The position numbers and the translations under genes were made by a program. From the NCBI RefSeq assembly GCF_000686125.1, contig NZ_JMMA01000002.1, forward strand, positions 2,046,001 to 2,110,000: a stretch of 64,000 nucleotides of DNA. The letters run 5' to 3'. The notes under the pieces were generated by a model, which was not told where the DNA came from, made no database searches, and saw only the letters and a list, made by a program, of their open reading frames with translations. Source of the stretch: Ruminococcus sp. NK3A76 (GTDB taxonomy: Bacteria; Bacillota; Clostridia; Oscillospirales; Ruminococcaceae). Every line of letters begins with the position of its first letter. Within the stretch, counting starts at the first letter, position 1. Positions 48,455-57,692 of the stretch are shown in pieces.

Positions 48455-49318
48455 CTATTCTTCCGTCTCCCACGCTACCGTTCCCCTGACGCTTCTCCCC
48501 TCGTCGTAGTCATCAAGGAAATGATGCCGCTCCTCGCCACGGTGATAGGATATCAGCGTCTGAAGATTTACGTTCTCGGCACTGCGGAATATGTTCATGT
48601 CAACGGCAGGGTTCACCTCACGCAGCTGTTTAAGAAGCGCCTTTATCTCCTGGCGTTTTGAACTGCCCTGCGTGCTGCTGTCGGTGATGCGGCAGGCGCA
48701 GCGGATAAACTCCAGCCCGTTTTGCTGCTGCCAGCTGATGATGTCCTGCTCACGCACTAAGTATAAAGGCCGTATCAGCTGCATACCCTTGTAGTGCTCG
48801 CTGTGTATCTTGGGCATCATCGTCTGCATCTGCGAGCCGTAGAGCATACCCATGAGTATCGTCTCTATCACATCATCAAAATGATGCCCGAGCGCTATCT
48901 TGTTGCAGCCGAGCTGCTGTGCGGTCTTGTAGAGATATCCTCGCCTTAGCCTTGAACACAGAAAGCACGGGTGCTGCTCTGCCTTCTCTGCGGATTCAAA
49001 TATCCGTGTTTTGCATACCTGTATCGGTATATCCATCCGCTGTGCGTTGCCCTCTATCTGTTTGAAATTGACCTTGCTGTAGCCCGGATCCATAACAAGA
49101 TATATCAGCTCAAACGGCACGTCCGAGTATCTTTGCAGACGCTTCATGCACAGCGCCATGAGCATCGAATCCTTGCCGCCGGATATGCATACGGCTATCC
49201 TGTCGCCTTTCTGTATCAGGTCGTATTCCTTTATACCCTTGCGGAACTTTGACCATATAGTCCTTTTAAACTCATTGACCAGTAAAAGCTCTGCATCATT
49301 TGGTCTTTCCATTTTCAT
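48455..49318 (-). CDS. TtcA-like PP-loop ATPase (tRNA 2-thiolation family)
   Basis: About 287 aa. AVCISGGKDSMLMALCMKRL is the PP-loop ATP pyrophosphatase motif (SGGKDS near 47-52). HPCFLCSRLRRGYLY supplies a CxxC and FIRCACRITDSS a further Cys, the three-Cys arrangement used by TtcA for an Fe-S cluster. NKIALGHHFDDVIETILMGM is the family's LGHHxDD motif. TtcA thiolates C32 of certain tRNAs; relatives in Bacillota are broader, so the substrate is uncertain. ATGs at 49318 and 49312 are both possible starts. First chromosomal gene right of the island. Confidence 0.88.
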   Translation of the reverse strand: MKMERPNDAELLLVNEFKRTIWSKFRKGIKEYDLIQKGDRIAVCISGGKDSMLMALCMKRLQRYSDVPFELIYLVMDPGYSKVNFKQIEGNAQRMDIPIQVCKTRIFESAEKAEQHPCFLCSRLRRGYLYKTAQQLGCNKIALGHHFDDVIETILMGMLYGSQMQTMMPKIHSEHYKGMQLIRPLYLVREQDIISWQQQNGLEFIRCACRITDSSTQGSSKRQEIKALLKQLREVNPAVDMNIFRSAENVNLQTLISYHRGEERHHFLDDYDEGRSVRGTVAWETEE

Positions 49319-49394
49319 CACCGCTTTATAAAACTCAGTTTATGCTCATTATAGCACTTATCAACTGCCTAGTCAAGCCCATGCATAACAGCTG

Positions 49395-49426
49395 CAAAAG
49401 CCCGTAAGCATTTCACTTACGGGCTG
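49395..49426 (-). terminator. Terminator of the GGDEF/EAL operon
   Basis: On minus: AGCCCGTAAGTGAAATGCTT ACGGGCT then TTTGC; 4 bp past the phosphodiesterase stop codon. Confidence 0.8.
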
Positions 49427-49429
49427 ATA

Positions 49430-51118
49430 TTACAATGTGTATTTCTTCATTTTAAGACGATCTTCATACTCGCTGACAGGCAGCGGCATATCGTACAGGA
49501 AGCCCTGCGCTATGCTGCAGCCGCTCTCTTTCAGAACGCTCAGCTGTGCCTGCGTCTCAACGCCCTCGGCTATGCATTCAAGACCCATTTCCCTGGCCAT
49601 TGCAACAACATACTTGAACATTACAAAGCTCGTGCTATTTATGTCATCAGGCAGGAAGCTGCGGTCTACCTTGATCACGTTCCACGGGATAGCCTTGATA
49701 AGGTTGAGCGATGAATAGCCTATGCCGAAATCATCAACAGTAGCAAACACGCCCTCGTGCTGCAAGCCACGAACCACACGCTTTAAGTCCTTGAACTCCA
49801 CGTCAGTCGTCGTCTCGGTAAGCTCTATCTCGATAAGCTCGTGCGGAATGCCGCTCTCGTTTATAATGCCCATTATTTTTTCAAGCAGGCCGGCGTTCAT
49901 CATGTTCTTTCTTGAAAGATTGACAGATACTCTCACGACCTCCCTGCCCTCGTCAAGCCAGCGCTTTATGTCAGCACACACCTTGCCCAGCATGAACATA
50001 TCGAGCTTGCAGATGTCGTTTGTTTCTTCAAGCATCGGTATAAAATCGACCGGCGGAACAACCACGCCGTCTCTTATCCACCTGCAAAGAGCCTCTGCAC
50101 CGACTATCTTGCCGGTATACACATTGACCTTCGGCTGATAGTAAACGTTGAACTCGCCGTTTTCAAGTGCCCTCGGGAAAAGCTGCTGCACAAGCATCGT
50201 CTTGTCCCTGCCTTCAAGCAGCTTGTCGCTGTAGTAGACTATATGCTCCTTGCCGCCCGTCTGGGCTTCCCTTGCTGCGGTGAACACATTGTTGAGCACC
50301 TCGCCGGGGTCTCTTATCACGAACACTTCGGGGAATACGAATATTCCTGCGCTTGTGGTTATAAACACGCTGCTGCCGTCGCTGTCATCGTAAACAACAG
50401 TTGTCTCGGTAAGGTATTTCACTACATCATCAAGCTGCTCCTTGCCGCATATTGCAAGGAAATTATCGCCGCCCAAGCGTGTGACTATGCCCCTGTCACC
50501 TATTATCTTTTCAAGAGCCATAAAGTGCCTGTGCAGCACAGTATCGCCGGAGCTTCTGCCTATCTGCTGGTTTACGAGCGAGAAGTGGCGCAGGTTGTAA
50601 TGCACTGCTGCCCTGCCGCCGAGCGTACCCTTTGCGCTCGCTTCCATAATGAAGTTGAAAAAGCTGCGCTGGTTTCTAAAGCCGCTGTCGTCAAAGAGCG
50701 CTAATTCCCTTATGACGTTTTTCATGCGGTTGCGGCAAAGGAATGTCAGAAGCGTCTTTGATACAAGCACAGCCTTGCTTTTTTCAAAGTCATCAAACGG
50801 CTCGCTGCCCCTTTTCATATACAGCTCGATAGTGCCGTATGACATCATGCTGAGCTCTAACCTGTGTGTGTAAACGAGCACCTCGTCCTCCTCGTGCAGG
50901 TCATAGCTGCAAAGCCTTTCACCGCCGCCCATCTCTTCCTCATGCTTGTTGCGGCAGAGCCTTGTTATCGCCTTTGAAAGCCTCAAAATAGCTGCAATGT
51001 CACCGAGTATATCCTCAATTCGTTTTTTGTCTGTTCTGTCATTGTCGGTCATAGCATCGATAAGCTGCTCAAACAGCTCACCGAAGCGCTGCTCCCGCTG
51101 TGATAGGATTATTCCCAT
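49430..51118 (-). CDS. GGDEF-EAL protein, probable c-di-GMP phosphodiesterase
   Basis: 562 aa. About 1-130 is an N-terminal helical/sensor region. About 140-300 is a GGDEF fold with the motif changed to RLGGDNF, so cyclase activity is unlikely. About 315-555 is an EAL domain with the key motifs: VGAEALCRW, VSVNLS, IELTET, TVDDFGIGYSSLNLIK, VIKVDRSFL, CIAEGVET and AQGFLYDMPLP. It should hydrolyse c-di-GMP to pGpG. AAGGAG precedes ATG 51118. Last gene of a two-gene operon, 9 bp after the diguanylate cyclase, giving a synthesis/degradation pair next to the riboswitch-bearing island. Confidence 0.93.
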   Translation of the reverse strand: MGIILSQREQRFGELFEQLIDAMTDNDRTDKKRIEDILGDIAAILRLSKAITRLCRNKHEEEMGGGERLCSYDLHEEDEVLVYTHRLELSMMSYGTIELYMKRGSEPFDDFEKSKAVLVSKTLLTFLCRNRMKNVIRELALFDDSGFRNQRSFFNFIMEASAKGTLGGRAAVHYNLRHFSLVNQQIGRSSGDTVLHRHFMALEKIIGDRGIVTRLGGDNFLAICGKEQLDDVVKYLTETTVVYDDSDGSSVFITTSAGIFVFPEVFVIRDPGEVLNNVFTAAREAQTGGKEHIVYYSDKLLEGRDKTMLVQQLFPRALENGEFNVYYQPKVNVYTGKIVGAEALCRWIRDGVVVPPVDFIPMLEETNDICKLDMFMLGKVCADIKRWLDEGREVVRVSVNLSRKNMMNAGLLEKIMGIINESGIPHELIEIELTETTTDVEFKDLKRVVRGLQHEGVFATVDDFGIGYSSLNLIKAIPWNVIKVDRSFLPDDINSTSFVMFKYVVAMAREMGLECIAEGVETQAQLSVLKESGCSIAQGFLYDMPLPVSEYEDRLKMKKYTL

Positions 51119-51127
51119 TTTAGCTCC

Positions 51128-52876
51128 TTATCTATGCTGCAGCTTGAATTGTTTTTTGTTTTCGTACATTGCCTCATCAGCACGCTCGAAAACGTCCTGC
51201 AGCTTTTTGTCACTTCCCGAGATGAAGTCGGATATGCCCACAGCGACAGTCACCTGACCGCTGCTTATATTTCCTTCCTGCTCGGAGTTAAGATCATTTA
51301 TAAGATCGTTCCTGTCATCAAAATCCATGCCCTTAAGGATAACTGCGAACTCATCGCCGCCTATCCTGTACACGGGGCTGTGCTTGAAGGTATTGCATAT
51401 TAGCGCACAGGCACTCTTTATGTATTCATCGCCTGCGTGGTGGCCCATGCTGTCGTTTACCTGCTTTAAGTCGTTGATATCGCATATCGCAACTGCGAAC
51501 TGCCCGCTCTCGCCTGCGGATATCTGCTCGTCAGTCTGTATCTCAGCCTGCTCGTATGCACGCTTGTTCTTGACACCTGTCAGACCGTCACGGTTTGCCA
51601 TATCCATAGCACTGCCGATAGCATCGCTAATGTCAAGCTCGCTTCTTCTGGCAGCATCTACGTTTGCGACTGCAACGATGATATGCTTGCTGTCCTCCTT
51701 AGGCTTTACGGCGAACAGTGTGACATACTGCGGCCTGTTATCAAGCATAAGGCGGTAGTTTATAAATGTCTTTCCTGTGAGCCTGAGCTTTTCAAGAAGT
51801 GTTTCCTTTCGCATGGCAAGCGCCATCATCGGGTAATCCTCTGGGTAGATATCACGCTTCATGTTCTTCTGCGTATCTGTAAAGAAATCAGAGCCCGTAG
51901 TGCCGATATTGAGCTTTGCGTATTTCTCATTGGCGCTGAATTCACGGTATTCGTCAGTCTCGATATTTACGTGGTACATTACTTCATACCTCTGTGCGAG
52001 CGCCATAGCTATCTCGTTGAAGGTGCGGTTCTCATCACGCAGCTCTTTTTCCTTACGCTTCTGCTTGTCGATATTGCGAACGCCTATTACTATCCTGTCG
52101 CTGTCGTCTTTCATCTTGATAGCGATAAGGTTTACATACTGCGGCTTACCGTCAAGCATCTGTCTGTAGACAGTCGAGAACACAGCTTTTTCTTCAAGTG
52201 CTTTTAATAGAGTCTTCTTTTCGAGCTGGCGCATGACGGTATAGCAGTCGTCATGATGCAGGTATTTTATAACGTCCGAGCGCATCTTTTCAAAGAAGTC
52301 CTCACCGCCCCTGTCGATACCGAGCCTTGCAAAGCTCTCAGAAGCGCTGTATTCGGTATAGTGGCCTGTATTGATGTCGATATAGTATATTACCTCATAA
52401 AGGCTTGCGAGCGACTGGGCTATCTCGATGTATGTCCTGTTCTGCTCCTTCTCGGCTATCTCACGCCTGCGCTGGGAATCAATATTCCGAACGCCTATGA
52501 CAAGGTTATTGCCGCCCCTGATGCCCTTGAGCGCATAATACCTCGGAATTCCGTTTATAACGAGCCTGTAGTCGAGCACAAAGCTCTTGCTCTCATCGAG
52601 GGTTTTGAGCACCTTTTCCTTTTTGAAGGCATCAAGGAACATCTGCTGATCCATTTGATAAACGAGCTTACGGGTATTTGATATAAGCTCTTCAAAGAAG
52701 TTGTTGCCGGACGAACTGACGGTCATTTCCTTTTTTGCCCCGGCTGTGGAATACTCCACATAGCTGTCGTCATCAAGGTCAACAACGTATATGCTCTCGT
52801 AGTCATCAGCGAGTGCAAGTGCGAGTTTAAGAAACGATACCGGCTCGCTGCCGCTGCCGCTTTTTTCATTCAACAT
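51128..52876 (-). CDS. Diguanylate cyclase with three tandem PAS-like sensor repeats
   Basis: 582 aa, no membrane segment. Three homologous units (about 15-130, 145-270, 285-410) share LA..YE.IY.VDI.T..Y.EYSA, FF.......I and MxLxKxTxLxxLxxxxxF-type segments; they read like degenerate PAS domains. About 420-580 is a GGDEF domain: RDGLTGVKNKRAYEQAE, CDINDLKQVNDSMGHHAGDE and YRIGGDEFAVILKGMD, with an intact active site, so it should make c-di-GMP from GTP. Four Asp/Gly-rich turns suggest cytosolic ligand sensing; ligand unknown. Operon with the phosphodiesterase. Confidence 0.93.
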   Translation of the reverse strand: MLNEKSGSGSEPVSFLKLALALADDYESIYVVDLDDDSYVEYSTAGAKKEMTVSSSGNNFFEELISNTRKLVYQMDQQMFLDAFKKEKVLKTLDESKSFVLDYRLVINGIPRYYALKGIRGGNNLVIGVRNIDSQRRREIAEKEQNRTYIEIAQSLASLYEVIYYIDINTGHYTEYSASESFARLGIDRGGEDFFEKMRSDVIKYLHHDDCYTVMRQLEKKTLLKALEEKAVFSTVYRQMLDGKPQYVNLIAIKMKDDSDRIVIGVRNIDKQKRKEKELRDENRTFNEIAMALAQRYEVMYHVNIETDEYREFSANEKYAKLNIGTTGSDFFTDTQKNMKRDIYPEDYPMMALAMRKETLLEKLRLTGKTFINYRLMLDNRPQYVTLFAVKPKEDSKHIIVAVANVDAARRSELDISDAIGSAMDMANRDGLTGVKNKRAYEQAEIQTDEQISAGESGQFAVAICDINDLKQVNDSMGHHAGDEYIKSACALICNTFKHSPVYRIGGDEFAVILKGMDFDDRNDLINDLNSEQEGNISSGQVTVAVGISDFISGSDKKLQDVFERADEAMYENKKQFKLQHR

Positions 52877-52994
52877 ACCAAACGCCCCCCATATTTTTAT
52901 TTATATATCCAGTTACAGTTATTATACCACATTCCTACAAAAAAATCAACATATAATTCACACTTTTACGCATTTTTATCCAATAATATGCACG

Positions 52995-53023
52995 TTGACA
53001 AAACAGGCGATATATGATAAAAT
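52995..53023 (+). promoter_or_regulatory. Promoter of rnpB
   Basis: TTGACA (52995-53000), 17-nt spacer, TAAAAT (53018-53023), 8 nt before the RNA. Confidence 0.85.
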
Positions 53024-53030
53024 ATATACC

Positions 53031-53372
53031 GTGAGACGGCTATACGGCAGCGCAGACGCTATAGTCTGTGAGGAAAGTCCGGGCATCACAGAGCAGGGTA
53101 GCTGATAACGTCAGCCGGAGGCGACTCCCGAGCAAGTGCAGCAGAAAAGATACCGCCGGTTTTCCGGTAAGGGTGGAATGGTGAGGCAAGAGCTCACCGG
53201 AGGCGCAGAGATGCGTCTGCCGTGTAAACCTTACCCGATGCAACCCCAATGGCAGCCCATGGTCAATGGCTGCTCGTCAGGCCCAAGCTGTAGGGGGCTA
53301 AAGCTTTATGGCGACATAAAGCGCAGATAGATTGCCGTACACGACAAAACCCGGCTTACAGGCCGTCTCACG
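53031..53372 (+). ncRNA. rnpB: RNase P RNA, bacterial class A
   Basis: Catalytic RNA of tRNA 5' maturation. P1 pairs GTGAGACGGC with GCCGTCTCAC. Conserved cores are visible in order: GAGGAAAGTCCGGGC, CACAGAGCAGGGTAGCTGAT, AAAAGATACCGCC, GTAAGGGTGGAATGGTGAGG, AAACCTTACCCGATGCAACC and AGATAGATTGCCGT then ACAAAACCCGGCTTACAGG. About 342 nt. Followed by a strong terminator. Confidence 0.97.
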
Positions 53373-53373
53373 C

Positions 53374-53414
53374 AAAAGCGCCTTTCCTTACACCAAGGAA
53401 GGGCGCTTTATCAT
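53374..53414 (+). terminator. Terminator of rnpB
   Basis: AAAAGCGCCTTTCCTT ... AAGGAAGGGCGCTTT. Confidence 0.9.
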
Positions 53415-53462
53415 TGTATAAAAAATGCTTCGACCCGGAATGTATTATTTTTTATCATTCCG

Positions 53463-53491
53463 TTGACAATTTGCACAAAATGTGATATAAT
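53463..53491 (+). promoter_or_regulatory. Promoter of the YerB-like gene
   Basis: TTGACA (53463-53468), 17 nt, TATAAT (53486-53491). Confidence 0.88.
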
Positions 53492-53508
53492 ATTTCCGGG
53501 TGATTATT

Positions 53509-54654
53509 ATGAAAAGACCAATCAGGAAACTGATATGCATAGCTGCCGCTGTCATAATGACTATAAGCTCATCTGCCTGCGGCGCTTCAAAAATAGATCC
53601 GGCCGAGCCTGAAACAAACACTACATCTGCTACCGAGGCTGTGACAGAAGCTGTCACAGAAGCCCCCGAGGAGCAGCCTACAGGTGCTGAGACGGCCGTT
53701 ACAAAGAAAAAGACCAAGAAGAAAAAGGCCGCCAAGAAGGAAAACTACAACCAGCTGACAGGCCTTTACGATGTATCAAACGAGGGCAAGGGCAAGCGCC
53801 CCTGCGCTGTAATGGTAAACAACATAGAAGCCGCACTCCCCCAGTACGGCATATATGATGCAGACGTGCTGTTTGAGATAGTCGCCGAGGGCGGTATAAC
53901 AAGGCTTATGGCGGTGTACAGCGACGAGGCTGACATACCAAACGTCTGCTCGGTGAGAAGTGCGAGATTTTACTATATGCTCTTTGCGCAGTGCTTTGAT
54001 GCGGTGTATCTGCACTGGGGCTCTGACCCGATAATATGCAGGCCGATGTTTACAGACCTTTCTATCGACCACATAGACGGCATGAGCAACGGCGACATCT
54101 ACGACCGTGATTATGACAGAATGTCTTACATGGACATCGAGCACACAGGCTATCTCAAGGGGCCGCAGGTCATGGACGAGATATCCGCACTCGGCATCAG
54201 GCAGGAGATAAAGGACGGCTACGAGAGCATTTTCAGCTTCTACGACGAGTTCACAAAACCTGCCGGCGACGACTGCACCAAGGCTACCGTTTACTTCTCC
54301 GACTGGTATTTCTCGCAGTTTGACTACAACAAAAAGACCAAGACCTACAAGAAGCTGCACAACGGCTCAAAGCACATGGATCAGGTAAAGAACAAGCAGC
54401 TTGAATTCACAAACCTTGTGATACTTGAAGTTCCCGAGATAAAGGTCGTTAGCGAAAAAAGCAAGATAGTGAGCTTTGACATGGACGGCGGCAGCGGCTA
54501 TCTTCTCACAGCAGGCAAGATAAAGCCTATCAAGTGGGCAAAGGACGGCGACTTCGGCAAGTTAGAGCTGACAAACGAAGATGGCTCGACCCTTGACCTC
54601 AACACCGGCAAGACCTACATCGGCGTCACAAAGGCCGGAACATTAAGATACTGA
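53509..54654 (+). CDS. yerB: DUF3048 (YerB-like) lipoprotein
   Basis: 381 aa. Lipoprotein signal MKRPIRKLICIAAAVIMTIS with lipobox SSAC. A Thr/Glu linker and a Lys-rich stretch (KKKTKKKKAAKKE) follow. The DUF3048 body has GKRPCAVMVNNIEAALPQYG, YDADVLFEIVAEGGITRLMA and NVCSVRSARFYYMLFAQCFD, all family hallmarks; the C-terminal half holds FTNLVILEVPEI and DLNTGKTYIG. Cell-envelope protein of unknown biochemical role. ATG 53509 is preferred to the in-frame GTG 53500 because GGGTG lies at the right distance. Confidence 0.93.
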   Translation: MKRPIRKLICIAAAVIMTISSSACGASKIDPAEPETNTTSATEAVTEAVTEAPEEQPTGAETAVTKKKTKKKKAAKKENYNQLTGLYDVSNEGKGKRPCAVMVNNIEAALPQYGIYDADVLFEIVAEGGITRLMAVYSDEADIPNVCSVRSARFYYMLFAQCFDAVYLHWGSDPIICRPMFTDLSIDHIDGMSNGDIYDRDYDRMSYMDIEHTGYLKGPQVMDEISALGIRQEIKDGYESIFSFYDEFTKPAGDDCTKATVYFSDWYFSQFDYNKKTKTYKKLHNGSKHMDQVKNKQLEFTNLVILEVPEIKVVSEKSKIVSFDMDGGSGYLLTAGKIKPIKWAKDGDFGKLELTNEDGSTLDLNTGKTYIGVTKAGTLRY

Positions 54655-54660
54655 TAAATA

Positions 54661-54697
54661 ACCTCCTGTCATTTTATTGGCAGGAGGTCTTTTCTTT
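54661..54697 (+). terminator. Terminator of the YerB-like gene
   Basis: ACCTCCTG ... CAGGAGGTCTTTTCTTT, directly abutting a MITE-like repeat. Confidence 0.85.
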
Positions 54698-54874
54698 AGG
54701 GCAACACCGCACGAAGATTGTGCGCAAATTGCGCAGTCAGCTTTTTCGTCAGATTGCACAGATTTTCCGAAGGAATACTACCGTATTTCAAGGAAAAAAT
54801 GTGTAATATGACGGAAAAGATGCAAGTAAGTTGCGTACAAAGCCTTCAGGCGGTCTTTGTGCGGTGTTGCCTTA
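54698..54874. repeat. MITE-like palindromic repeat, copy 1
   Basis: 177 bp bounded by terminal inverted repeats GGGCAACACCGC and GCGGTGTTGCC, largely self-complementary (ATTGTGCGCAAATTGCGCAG, GATTTTCCG...CGGAAAAG). The reverse complement aligns with 61875-62051. Confidence 0.8.
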
Positions 54875-54968
54875 GTTAATAGGTTATAGGTAACAGGTGA
54901 TGTGTCGGCTGTGCCGAGATACATCAGTATTTGCCCGAATGGGCATACCTCAATCATGCATTATAAAG

Positions 54969-54996
54969 CAGCCCCCGGGATATCCCGGGGGCAATT
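54969..54996 (-). terminator. Terminator hairpin of the LCP gene
   Basis: GCCCCCGGGA TATCCCGGGGGC, a near-perfect GC-rich stem 26 bp past the stop codon. Confidence 0.75.
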
Positions 54997-55021
54997 TAGC
55001 TTTATTCTGTTTTGCAGAACA

Positions 55022-56728
55022 TCACGACCATGTGTCGGTGTTTCCGCCGTTCCACGCTCGGTCGTCGATGCCGTCGCCGTCAAGGTCGAGCAGGTTGTCG
55101 TCAACGCCGTCGCCGTTGTTGTCAACAAAGTGGTCGTTGATGCCGTCGCCGTTCTCGTCAGCGAAGGGGCCTCCGCCGCCGTTGGCTTCGATGTTGCTCT
55201 TTCCGTAGATAGTCTCCTGAAGTATCCTTGCATTCTGCGAGAAGTCAACACTCAGACAGTCAAGACCGTCTATTATCTGGTTTGAGAATGTGCCGTTGTA
55301 AGGTATCTGGAGCTCGTTGATATCGTACTTCATGTAGGTGAAAGCGTTGAGTATCAGGCCTGCCACCTCGTCCTCGGTGATATCTGTCCTCACCTGCTTT
55401 GCGACCTTCTCTGCAAGCTCGTCAAGCTCGGAGAATGAAAGGCTCTTTGCCTTTGTTATCATCTCGACTATCGACTCACGCTGTCTCTGCGTTCTGCCGT
55501 AGTCGTCGCCGCAGCCGTAACGGCTTCTTGCATATGCGAGCGACTGGTTGCCGTCAAGGTGTAGCTTTATCGAGTTGTCGGCCTCTGAATTATACTCGAC
55601 AGTAGTCCTGAGTGCATCGGCCTCGTAGTCGGTGTAAAGGTCTGAACCGTCCTTGCCGTACTGCTTAAAGTCAACATAGCCTGTGCCGGCCTTGTTGCCG
55701 AGGTAGTTGTTCTGCTCGTTGAGAGGGTCTCTCATTGCCACGGCCTCGGTGTAGCTTACATCAAGGTCAAGGCCGCCGACCGCATCAACTATCTCGATGA
55801 ATGAGTAGAAGTTGACTATAACGTATCTGTCGATGTTTATTGCGTAGTCCTGCTGGAGTGTGGCTGCGAGAAGGTCAACGCCGCCGTAGCCGTAAGCCGC
55901 ATTGAGCTTTGAAGCGTTCCAGCCGGGTATCTGCGTATATGTATCACGCAGGAAAGATGTCATGGTTATGTTTTCTTTGTTCTGGTCGAGGGAAATGAGC
56001 ATCATAACGTCTGTGTTGCCCCTCGAATCATTGGCTGTATCACGGATATCCTCTCCGATGAGAAGGATATTCTGTACGCCGTCCTCGCTCATAATGCTCT
56101 TGGCATTCTTTGCGAGCTCGGCCTTTATCCTTTCTTCCTCGGCTTGCTTGTCTATCGTGTCAGAAGAATCGGTGTCCCTGCCGAGCGAGTAGTTTGAATC
56201 TATCTTGCCGTCGTCTGTCTTGAGCATTCCGTGCCACTTGTGGAAGAAACCGTAAACTACAGCAAACACGCCGAACACGAACACTGCAAGTATGCCTGCG
56301 ATAACGAGTATGCTCTTGGTCTTTGACCACTTTTTCTTCTTAGGCTTGCCCGAGCCCGATGATGAACGGCTCGATGATGAATGATTTGAAGATGCCTTGT
56401 GCTCGCTGCTCTGAGTGCGGCGCTCAGGCCTTGCAGGGGGTGCAGGCTTGTTCTGCGGCTCCTTCCCGGGAGAAGTCTTCTCGCCGCCGAGAAGGTCAGT
56501 CGTCTTTATCCTCTGCTCGTCCTTCTCGTCCTTGTCGCTGACCTTTATCACAAAGTGCTCCTGCTCAGCGCTCTCACGCTGGTTTTCAAGCAGCTCCTCC
56601 TTATTCTCCTTGGCCTTGTTTATCGCATCAGCCACCTTGAACTGGAGCGTGCTCGAGAGCTCTTCCTTCTTTGCGAAGTCAATGTCCGGCATCTCTTTTC
56701 TATTTGAATTGTTTTTGTTATCGTCCAT
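55022..56728 (-). CDS. LytR-CpsA-Psr (LCP) family cell-wall glycopolymer transferase with C-terminal Ca-binding-like repeats
   Basis: 568 aa, type II membrane protein. About 1-135 is a charged cytoplasmic tail; TM at about 138-162 (SILVIAGILAVFVFGVFAVV). The LCP domain spans about 205-480: ILLIGEDIRDTANDSRGNTD, MMLISLDQNKENITMTSFLR, DTYTQIPGWNASKLNAAYGY, YVIVNFYSFIEIVDAVGGLD and RSRYGCGDDYGRTQRQRE. The end has three ENGDGINDHF / NNGDGVDDNL / LDGDGIDDRA units, thrombospondin-3-like calcium loops unusual on LCP proteins. LCP enzymes attach wall polymers to peptidoglycan. TGAGGTAA precedes the ATG. Confidence 0.93.
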   Translation of the reverse strand: MDDNKNNSNRKEMPDIDFAKKEELSSTLQFKVADAINKAKENKEELLENQRESAEQEHFVIKVSDKDEKDEQRIKTTDLLGGEKTSPGKEPQNKPAPPARPERRTQSSEHKASSNHSSSSRSSSGSGKPKKKKWSKTKSILVIAGILAVFVFGVFAVVYGFFHKWHGMLKTDDGKIDSNYSLGRDTDSSDTIDKQAEEERIKAELAKNAKSIMSEDGVQNILLIGEDIRDTANDSRGNTDVMMLISLDQNKENITMTSFLRDTYTQIPGWNASKLNAAYGYGGVDLLAATLQQDYAINIDRYVIVNFYSFIEIVDAVGGLDLDVSYTEAVAMRDPLNEQNNYLGNKAGTGYVDFKQYGKDGSDLYTDYEADALRTTVEYNSEADNSIKLHLDGNQSLAYARSRYGCGDDYGRTQRQRESIVEMITKAKSLSFSELDELAEKVAKQVRTDITEDEVAGLILNAFTYMKYDINELQIPYNGTFSNQIIDGLDCLSVDFSQNARILQETIYGKSNIEANGGGGPFADENGDGINDHFVDNNGDGVDDNLLDLDGDGIDDRAWNGGNTDTWS

Positions 56729-57197
56729 AAAAATTACCTCATAGGTTGCTATTGTTCAATATAAATTACCTCATAGGTCGCTATTATTACACTATCTCAT
56801 TTATTATACCGCATATTACCGTGTTTTTCAACGATTAATTGTAACAAATTTTGCTCATTTATCTATTGCCTTTTGCAAAATTTAGTATATTTTTCGCAAT
56901 ATTATCACCTTTCCCCCACACGGCTGATACATAAGCATCTGTGCAGGCTCTGAAGCCGGCAGAGGGGCAATGCTTAGGCTGTAATTGCCGCTCTGCAAAT
57001 ATTATGAAATCATTACATAATTCACACCGATATCTCGGGGATTAAATCGATTTCGTGATATTTGGTTATTATTAACAACAAAACACGCCAAAGTTTGTGA
57101 GAGTTTTAGAGCGAATGTTGATTGACAATTATCACACGTTATTGTATAATAAAGGTGTAAGCATTTGAATATAAGTCTCATAACAGGAGGGATAATT
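56729..57197. other. Gene-free divergent region between LCP and pilin genes
   Basis: Contains a 23-bp tandem repeat (56731-56753 and 56763-56785, one mismatch) carrying the LCP ribosome site on minus, and a perfect promoter TTGACA (57122-57127), 17 nt, TATAAT (57145-57150) for the pilin gene. Otherwise AT-rich with nothing recognised. Confidence 0.65.
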
Positions 57198-57692
57198 ATG
57201 GGAAAACTTAAAAAAGGCTTTACGCTCGTAGAGCTCATAGTCGTAATTGCCATAATCGGCGTTCTGGCTGCTATCTTGGTTCCTGCACTTTTGGGGTATG
57301 TGCATGATTCAAAGATAACCGCTTGCAACTCTAACGCAAAGCACATATACACCCGTGCTGCTGCTTTATGCACTCAGCTCGACGTAGAGGGTCAGGGCGG
57401 CATTTCAGGCAGGATCAAGAAGGATATCAACGGCTCTGCATGGACAACGGGTCTGCCGAGCCCTTCCGAGATAGACGACGGTCTTGGTTCCGGTTCATCT
57501 TATGTATACTACATTCAGATAGTTGACGGCTGCCCCGAGGTAGTCTTTGCTTCAAAGTCAAATCAGGACAGATATGTAGGCTCCTACCCGGAGGAAGCTA
57601 CCGAGAAGTGCGCAAGGCCTCTCAATCAGATCAATGAGTCTGCGTCCTACAACAAGGGTCAGAAAGCAAACGACACAGCAGTTTTAGGATAA
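57198..57692 (+). CDS. Type IV pilin-like / pseudopilin protein
   Basis: 164 aa. MGKLKKGFTLVELIVVIAII followed by GVLAAILVPALLGYV is a class III prepilin leader: cleavage after KKG, methylated Phe1, Glu5, hydrophobic N-helix. The globular part has two Cys and no other family I can name (GGISGRIKKDINGSAWTTG, SGSSYVYYIQIVDGCPEVVF). It needs a prepilin peptidase and assembly ATPase, none of which is in the window, so it is solitary here. AGGAGG lies 8 nt before ATG 57198. Could be a structural or minor pilin. Confidence 0.88.
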   Translation: MGKLKKGFTLVELIVVIAIIGVLAAILVPALLGYVHDSKITACNSNAKHIYTRAAALCTQLDVEGQGGISGRIKKDINGSAWTTGLPSPSEIDDGLGSGSSYVYYIQIVDGCPEVVFASKSNQDRYVGSYPEEATEKCARPLNQINESASYNKGQKANDTAVLG

